NCBI GenBank assembly: GCA_027064715.1
Contig: JAMOPG010000137.1
Span: forward strand, 1-41,663
Direction of reading: 5' to 3'
Origin: Desulfobacterales bacterium
Lineage (GTDB): Bacteria > Desulfobacterota > Desulfovibrionia > Desulfovibrionales > Desulfothermaceae
DNA length: 41,663 bases
Part shown: positions 36,446 through 41,663 of the stretch, piece by piece
How positions within the stretch are numbered: the first letter of the stretch is position 1
Layout: each line of letters opens with the position of its first letter
Position numbers and translations under genes: made by a program
Notes under the pieces: generated by a model
The model's input: only the letters and a program-made list of their open reading frames with translations
What the model was told of the DNA's origin: nothing
The model's database searches: none

Positions 36446-38978
36446 AAACATATTTGATGAATTAAAAGAGAGAGGCCCTATTTTTTTTATAATTGATGGG
36501 TCTAGTTTTATATATAGGGCATTCTATGCATATCAGGATTTAAAGACTTCATGGGGATTTCCCACCAATGCAATATATATTTTACTTAGACTTATTTTAA
36601 AGATAGTACATGAGAAAAAACCTCAGTATGCATGTTTTGTTATAGATGGTAAAGGGCCAACATTTAGACATAATATTGATTCAGAATATAAGGCAAATAG
36701 ACTCAAGATGCCTGAACCCCTTAGTATGCAACTACCTGTAATTTTACAAGGCGTCAATCTATTAGGAATAAAAACAGTGATTGCTCAAGACTTTGAAGCA
36801 GATGACTATATTGCATCCATGTGTGAAAGATTAAAGACAAAATATCCAGTTGTTATTGTGGGATCAGATAAGGATCTATTTCAACTTTTAAGTGATAATG
36901 TGATAATATGGGATCCATCTGGGAAAAATGAAAAGATAATTACATATGAGGATTTTGTAAAAGAAAAAGGCTTTGATCCAAAATTATGGCCTTTATATCA
37001 AGCATTGGTTGGAGACAATATAGATAATATAAAGGGGGTTCCTGGTATAGGGCCCAAAAGTGCAATAAACATTGTAAAAAGATTTTCAACAATTGATGAT
37101 ATATTTAATAACTTAGATAAATTGCCTTCATCCTTTCACAAAAAATTAAAGGGTCAGATTGAAAATGTAAAAAAATATCTAAAATTAACCACATTAAAAA
37201 AAGATATATCTATAGAAGAAGATTTAGAAGATTTTAAAGTCAAAAACTTAAGTACATCTCAACTCAAGGCCTTTTTTGAAAAATATGAATTTAAGAGTTT
37301 ACTTCGTGAAATTCATGCTGATAAAAATACATCTGAGAACAGAGAAGTTCTTCAGGCTACAAAAAAAATAAAAGAAGCGGCTACATTGCAGGAAATTTTA
37401 AAATATTTTCAAGGTAAAGATTTAGGTATATATGGAAAAGATGATGTAATAGCTGGGGATGGAGATAGAGAATTTAAAATATCTAAGAAAGATCATATAA
37501 TAGAGATTATAAAAAATTCTAAGATTTCATTTGTCCCATCGCTAAAGGAGCTTTTATATTTATTAGAAGATCAAGAGGTGTCTTTAGAAAATATATATGA
37601 TCTTTCGCTTTGTGCTTATCTAATTGACCCTGAGATGAGGAATTACTCTATAGAAAACATTTTATCTAAGTTTCAAATCAATTCAGTAGTTCAAATGAGA
37701 TCAGGTGCATTAATTGATGTTGGCAGATATCTAATCGATTTACTAGAGCAAAACCAGCTATTACATCTTTATGAAGACATTGAAAGACCAATTGTCCCTA
37801 TTTTGATCCAAATGGAAAAACATGGTATAAAGATAGACAAAGAAAAATTTAGACAATTTTTAGATGAGGTTTCAGAACAATTAGAAATCTTGACTAGAAA
37901 TATTTATCACCATGCAGGGACTGAGTTTAATATAAGATCAAGTAAACAATTATCAGAGATCCTTTTTAATAAATTAGGGCTAAAATCTAAAAAAAAGACA
38001 CCAAAAGGCGAATTATCTACTTCAATGGAAGTCCTTGAATCAATCAAGGACCAACATCCAATAGTAAAAGATATTCTGAGCTACAGAAGGCTTGAAAAGC
38101 TCCGTTCCACATATTTAATTCCCCTTCCCAAACTAGCAGACAAAAATGACAGGATCCATACCACTTTTAATCAACTGGCAACTGCTACTGGAAGGCTTTC
38201 CTCTTCTGATCCAAATTTACAGAATATTCCAATTAGGGGTGATCTTGGTTATAAGATGAGATCCTGTTTTATTGCAGAGAAATCACACGTGCTAATATCT
38301 GCTGATTATTCTCAAGTTGAGCTCAGGGTGCTTGCACATTTTTCTAAAGATGAGTATTTGTTAGAGGCATTTTCAAAAAATATGGATATTCACACGTGTA
38401 CTGCTGCTGCACTCTTTGACAAAGATCCAGAAGATGTAACTTCAGATGAGAGGAGAAAGGCAAAAACCATAAATTTTGGATTAATATATGGCATGGGTCC
38501 CTTAAAGCTCTCTAGAGAACTTGAGATATCAATGACAGAGGCAAAGCAATTTATTGAAAAATATTTCAGTAAATTAACAGGGGTTAAAAAATTTTATGAA
38601 AGAGTAGAACAAGATGCAAAAACACACGAATATGTGGTCACTTTGGCTGGAAGAAGGAGGCTTCTACCACATATTAATTCAAAAAATCAAAACCTTGCTT
38701 CACAGGCAAAAAGGATGGCTATAAACACTGTGATTCAAGGATCTGCTGCAGATATCATAAAGATGGCAATGATAGAGGTGGCAAATAATGAGAAATTAAA
38801 AGAGTTGGGGGCAAAATTGATCTTACAAATCCATGATGAACTCCTTTTTGAATGCTCAGATAAAAATGCAAAAAAGGCAGGTGAGATAGTAAAAAAAATA
38901 ATGTCTAATGTTGTAGAATTAGATGTTCCATTAGTGGTAGATCTGGGTATAGGACAAAATTGGGCTCAGGCCCATTAA
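36435..38978 (+). CDS. polA: DNA polymerase I
   Basis: 847 aa; 5'-nuclease FFIIDGSSFIYRAFYAYQDLKTSWGFPTNAIY and VGDNIDNIKGVPGIGPKSA; polymerase LISADYSQVELRVLAHFS, RRKAKTINFGLIYGMG, ILQIHDELLFE. Confidence 0.97.
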   Translation: MKNRNIFDELKERGPIFFIIDGSSFIYRAFYAYQDLKTSWGFPTNAIYILLRLILKIVHEKKPQYACFVIDGKGPTFRHNIDSEYKANRLKMPEPLSMQLPVILQGVNLLGIKTVIAQDFEADDYIASMCERLKTKYPVVIVGSDKDLFQLLSDNVIIWDPSGKNEKIITYEDFVKEKGFDPKLWPLYQALVGDNIDNIKGVPGIGPKSAINIVKRFSTIDDIFNNLDKLPSSFHKKLKGQIENVKKYLKLTTLKKDISIEEDLEDFKVKNLSTSQLKAFFEKYEFKSLLREIHADKNTSENREVLQATKKIKEAATLQEILKYFQGKDLGIYGKDDVIAGDGDREFKISKKDHIIEIIKNSKISFVPSLKELLYLLEDQEVSLENIYDLSLCAYLIDPEMRNYSIENILSKFQINSVVQMRSGALIDVGRYLIDLLEQNQLLHLYEDIERPIVPILIQMEKHGIKIDKEKFRQFLDEVSEQLEILTRNIYHHAGTEFNIRSSKQLSEILFNKLGLKSKKKTPKGELSTSMEVLESIKDQHPIVKDILSYRRLEKLRSTYLIPLPKLADKNDRIHTTFNQLATATGRLSSSDPNLQNIPIRGDLGYKMRSCFIAEKSHVLISADYSQVELRVLAHFSKDEYLLEAFSKNMDIHTCTAAALFDKDPEDVTSDERRKAKTINFGLIYGMGPLKLSRELEISMTEAKQFIEKYFSKLTGVKKFYERVEQDAKTHEYVVTLAGRRRLLPHINSKNQNLASQAKRMAINTVIQGSAADIIKMAMIEVANNEKLKELGAKLILQIHDELLFECSDKNAKKAGEIVKKIMSNVVELDVPLVVDLGIGQNWAQAH

Positions 38979-39017
38979 ATTGCATGATTTTTTAATTAAA
39001 TTGAGAGGTGAGTTAAA

Positions 39018-40193
39018 ATGGATTTTAAATATAGATTACTTACCCCTGGGCCAACAATGATACCAGAAGAGGTGAAGTTAGAGCTCAGCAGAGATATAAT
39101 TCATCATAGAAAAGATAGATTTAAATCTATCATGCGAGGGCTTCAACCAAAGTTAAAAACACTTTTTGGTACAAAGGAAGATGTGTTGATCTTATCCTCT
39201 TCTGGTACTGGTGCCATGCAGGCTGCTGTGTTTAATCTGTTTAATCCTGGGGAAAAGGTAATTGTAGTAGAAGGAGGAAAATTTGGAAAAAGGTGGACAG
39301 AAATTGCGAAAAAAAGGTCCCTCAAGCCTGTGATTATTGAGGTAGAATGGGGAGAGGCAGTTGATCCTGAACTAGTGAAGGATACAATTAAAAAGGAAAA
39401 AGATATAAAAGGCATTTTAGTTCAGGCGTCTGAGACATCTACTGGGGTATTGCACCCAATAAAAGAGTTAGGTGAGATCACCCAAAAATTTGACATACTT
39501 TTAGTGGTTGATGGGATTTCAGCAGTTGGTATCTCCCCTCTACCCATGGATAGATGGGGTGTTGATTGCCTGATTACTGGCTCACAAAAAGGCCTTATGC
39601 TTCCCCCTGGCTTAAGTCTTATAAGTTTAAGTGAAAAGGCATATAATAAGGCCTTAGGTGTAATCTCTTCAGATTTTTATTTTGATTTAAAAAAGGAAAA
39701 AAACAAGATTAAACAAGGAGAGACTGCATATACCTCACCTGTGGCATTAATCTTAGGCCTAAATGCTATAATGGACCTTTTTTTATCCTATGGTTTAGAA
39801 AATATTTACAAAAAGTATTGGGCACTGACACAGATGACAAGGTGTGGTGTTAGTGCCATTGGTCTTAGTTGCTTTGCAGAAAAAAACTATACCTGGGGAC
39901 TTACCAGTGTAAGAGTCCCCAAAAACATAGATGGAAAAGAACTTCTAAACAAGATAGCGTCTACATTTAACTTGCATCTTGCTGGTGGCCAGGATCATCT
40001 AAAGGGTAAGATAATCAGGATAGGACACATGGGATATGTGGATATGAGTGATATACTCTTTGCCTTAAATGCTATTGCATGGACATTAAAAAAAGAATAT
40101 AATTTTGTCATTAAAGAAAAAGACTTTTTAGAACAAGCTAGTACTTCATACTTTGATGCAAAAGAGCAGGGGTATGAAAGATATTTTTCTTAA
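39018..40193 (+). CDS. Class V aminotransferase (alanine-glyoxylate / serine-pyruvate aminotransferase-like)
   Basis: 391 aa; LLTPGPTMIPEEVKLELSRDIIHHRKDRF, SSSGTGAMQAAVFNL, VDGISAVG, GSQKGLMLPPGLSLISLS (PLP Lys). Confidence 0.92.
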   Translation: MDFKYRLLTPGPTMIPEEVKLELSRDIIHHRKDRFKSIMRGLQPKLKTLFGTKEDVLILSSSGTGAMQAAVFNLFNPGEKVIVVEGGKFGKRWTEIAKKRSLKPVIIEVEWGEAVDPELVKDTIKKEKDIKGILVQASETSTGVLHPIKELGEITQKFDILLVVDGISAVGISPLPMDRWGVDCLITGSQKGLMLPPGLSLISLSEKAYNKALGVISSDFYFDLKKEKNKIKQGETAYTSPVALILGLNAIMDLFLSYGLENIYKKYWALTQMTRCGVSAIGLSCFAEKNYTWGLTSVRVPKNIDGKELLNKIASTFNLHLAGGQDHLKGKIIRIGHMGYVDMSDILFALNAIAWTLKKEYNFVIKEKDFLEQASTSYFDAKEQGYERYFS

Positions 40194-40210
40194 GAAAAAG
40201 AGGTAAGGCA

Positions 40211-40516
40211 ATGGATAAAGATATGCAAAAAGAGATGGAAAAAGAGTATAGAGAAAAGACACCAATGCCAAAGGTGGATTTTATTACCTTTGTTATGTCC
40301 CTCTCATCCTCAGCACTTGCCAACCTAGGAGAGGTGCCTGATCCTATTACTAATAAGACTGAGGTTAATTTAGAATTAGCAAGACATACAATTGATGTTT
40401 TAGGTATGTTAGAGGAAAAGACCAAAGGCAATTTGTCAAAAGAAGAAGAGGAATATCTCAAAAGTTTACTTTTTGAGCTTAGAATGAAGTATGTTCAAAA
40501 ATGTTGTAAAGGATAG
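40211..40516 (+). CDS. DUF1844-family protein
   Basis: 101 aa; VDFITFVMSLSSSALANLGEVPDP...NLELARHTIDVLGMLEEKTKGNLSKEEEEYLKSLLFELRMKYV. Confidence 0.88.
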   Translation: MDKDMQKEMEKEYREKTPMPKVDFITFVMSLSSSALANLGEVPDPITNKTEVNLELARHTIDVLGMLEEKTKGNLSKEEEEYLKSLLFELRMKYVQKCCKG

Positions 40517-40548
40517 AAATCAATTAAAACAAAAAGTCAGGAGGATAC

Positions 40549-41598
40549 ATGAGTGTTAAGGTGGGGATAGTAGGTGCACTGGGGTACACAGGAACAGAAC
40601 TTATACGTCTTATACATCTCCATCCTGAATTTGAGCTTGTATTTGCCACATCAAGGACAAGCGAAGGGAAAAAATTAAAAAAAGAATTCCCTTTTTTATT
40701 GAAGACAAAAGAAGGAGATCTTACTATAATACATCCTGATAAGGCAGTGGATATTGATGTAGATCTGGTATTTTTGGCAGTTCCTCACAAAAGCGCAATG
40801 GGATATGTTCCTTTGTTTTTAAATAGGGGAGCAAAGGTTGTGGATCTCAGTGCTGATTTTCGCTTGTCTAATCCCAAGGTTTATGAGGAGTGGTATAAAA
40901 CTCCTCATATTCAAAAGGAATTATTAAATGAGGCTGTATATGGATTAGTTGAGATTTACAGAGAAGATATAAAAAAGGCGAAACTAGTTGCAAATCCTGG
41001 ATGTTATCCAACATCTGTGATCTTGGCACTATATCCAGCACTAAAAAATGGACTTATAGACCATTCATCAATTATAATTGACACCAAATCTGGCGCAAGT
41101 GGTGCGGGTAGAGCTTTAAAATTGGGGATATTATTCAGCGAGGTATATGATAATTTCAGACCATATAGTGTAGCTGGTGTGCACAGACACACACCAGAAA
41201 TAGAAGAACAACTCTCAAACATAGCAAATAAAGACATAAAAGTCTCATTTAATCCACATCTTTTACCAATTCTAAGGGGCATTATATCCACTATATATGT
41301 TACTTTAAAACAAGGTGTTTCTTTTGATGATATCTATGAGAAATACTTAGAGTTTGATAAAGAAAATAGATGGATAAGGGTGATGGAAAAAGGGTGTTTA
41401 GTGGAAACAAGAAATGTAAAAGGCACAATGTATTGTGATATATCTCTTTGCTTTGATAAAAGAACCAATACATTAATTATAATATCTTGCATAGATAACG
41501 TATGCAGGGGGGCATCAGGTCAGGCAATTGCAAATGCAAATTTGATGTCTGGTTTTGATGAAGAATTGGGGTTAAAACAAATATCAGTGATCCCTTAA
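40549..41598 (+). CDS. argC: N-acetyl-gamma-glutamyl-phosphate reductase
   Basis: 349 aa; VGIVGALGYTGTELIRLIHLHPEFEL, FLAVPHKSAMGYVP, VDLSADFRL, VANPGCYPTSVILAL, AGVHRHTPEIEEQL. Confidence 0.97.
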   Translation: MSVKVGIVGALGYTGTELIRLIHLHPEFELVFATSRTSEGKKLKKEFPFLLKTKEGDLTIIHPDKAVDIDVDLVFLAVPHKSAMGYVPLFLNRGAKVVDLSADFRLSNPKVYEEWYKTPHIQKELLNEAVYGLVEIYREDIKKAKLVANPGCYPTSVILALYPALKNGLIDHSSIIIDTKSGASGAGRALKLGILFSEVYDNFRPYSVAGVHRHTPEIEEQLSNIANKDIKVSFNPHLLPILRGIISTIYVTLKQGVSFDDIYEKYLEFDKENRWIRVMEKGCLVETRNVKGTMYCDISLCFDKRTNTLIIISCIDNVCRGASGQAIANANLMSGFDEELGLKQISVIP

Positions 41599-41601
41599 AT
41601 T

Positions 41602-41663
41602 ATGGCTGAAAATACCCTATCCCAAGATATATTTGTTGCAAGACAACCTATATTTGACAAAAG
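41602..41663 (+). CDS. 5' fragment of probable EAL/HDOD-domain signalling protein (truncated by window edge)
   Basis: MAENTLSQDIFVARQPIFDK-; the FVARQPIFD opening is characteristic of EAL-HDOD (YuxH-like) proteins. Confidence 0.65.
   Translation, partial: MAENTLSQDIFVARQPIFDK

Noticed and set aside
1-41663. CRISPR arrays, IS elements, prophage or toxin-antitoxin modules
   Set aside because: No direct repeat arrays, transposase-like ORFs, integrase or phage genes seen; the region is dominated by housekeeping genes.

Overview
The window is a compact, AT-rich bacterial chromosomal segment. It is probably from a Gram-negative Desulfobacterota-like lineage; this is inferred from the gene set and LPS genes, not tested. 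I support about 31 complete CDSs, one CDS truncated at the right edge, two tRNA-Pro genes (GGG and CGG anticodons) and one good intrinsic terminator. The left part (minus strand) encodes archease, nicotinate phosphoribosyltransferase, nicotinamidase, a CobD-CobQ fusion, LpxL/HtrB-like and WaaA. Next come aat, a soluble PAS hybrid histidine kinase, an ACT-domain protein and PaaK. The plus strand then carries rsfS, gpmI, a small zinc-ribbon protein and a 777-aa cysteine synthase / CysRS-like fusion, followed by a partial peptide ABC transporter on the minus strand. From htpG rightward almost everything is on the plus strand: mfd, a SurA-like protein, a RodZ-like protein, recO, glyQ, a TRAP transporter (dctPQM), glyS, a CbiR-like protein, a DHH phosphoesterase, polA, a class-V aminotransferase, DUF1844, argC and the start of an EAL/HDOD-type protein. 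The most interesting item is the cysteine synthase fused to a full-length CysRS-like domain. In that domain the HIGH motif (DIES), the KMSKS motif (APHAD) and at least three of the four zinc ligands are replaced, while the C-terminal tRNA-binding-like regions remain. This suggests a non-catalytic, possibly tRNA-Cys-sensing or regulatory module. Other points of interest are a TRAP operon placed between glyQ and glyS, a CbiR-like cobamide-remodeling candidate, the CobD-CobQ fusion, and a peptide-binding protein with a large insertion. No CRISPR array, transposon or prophage was seen.
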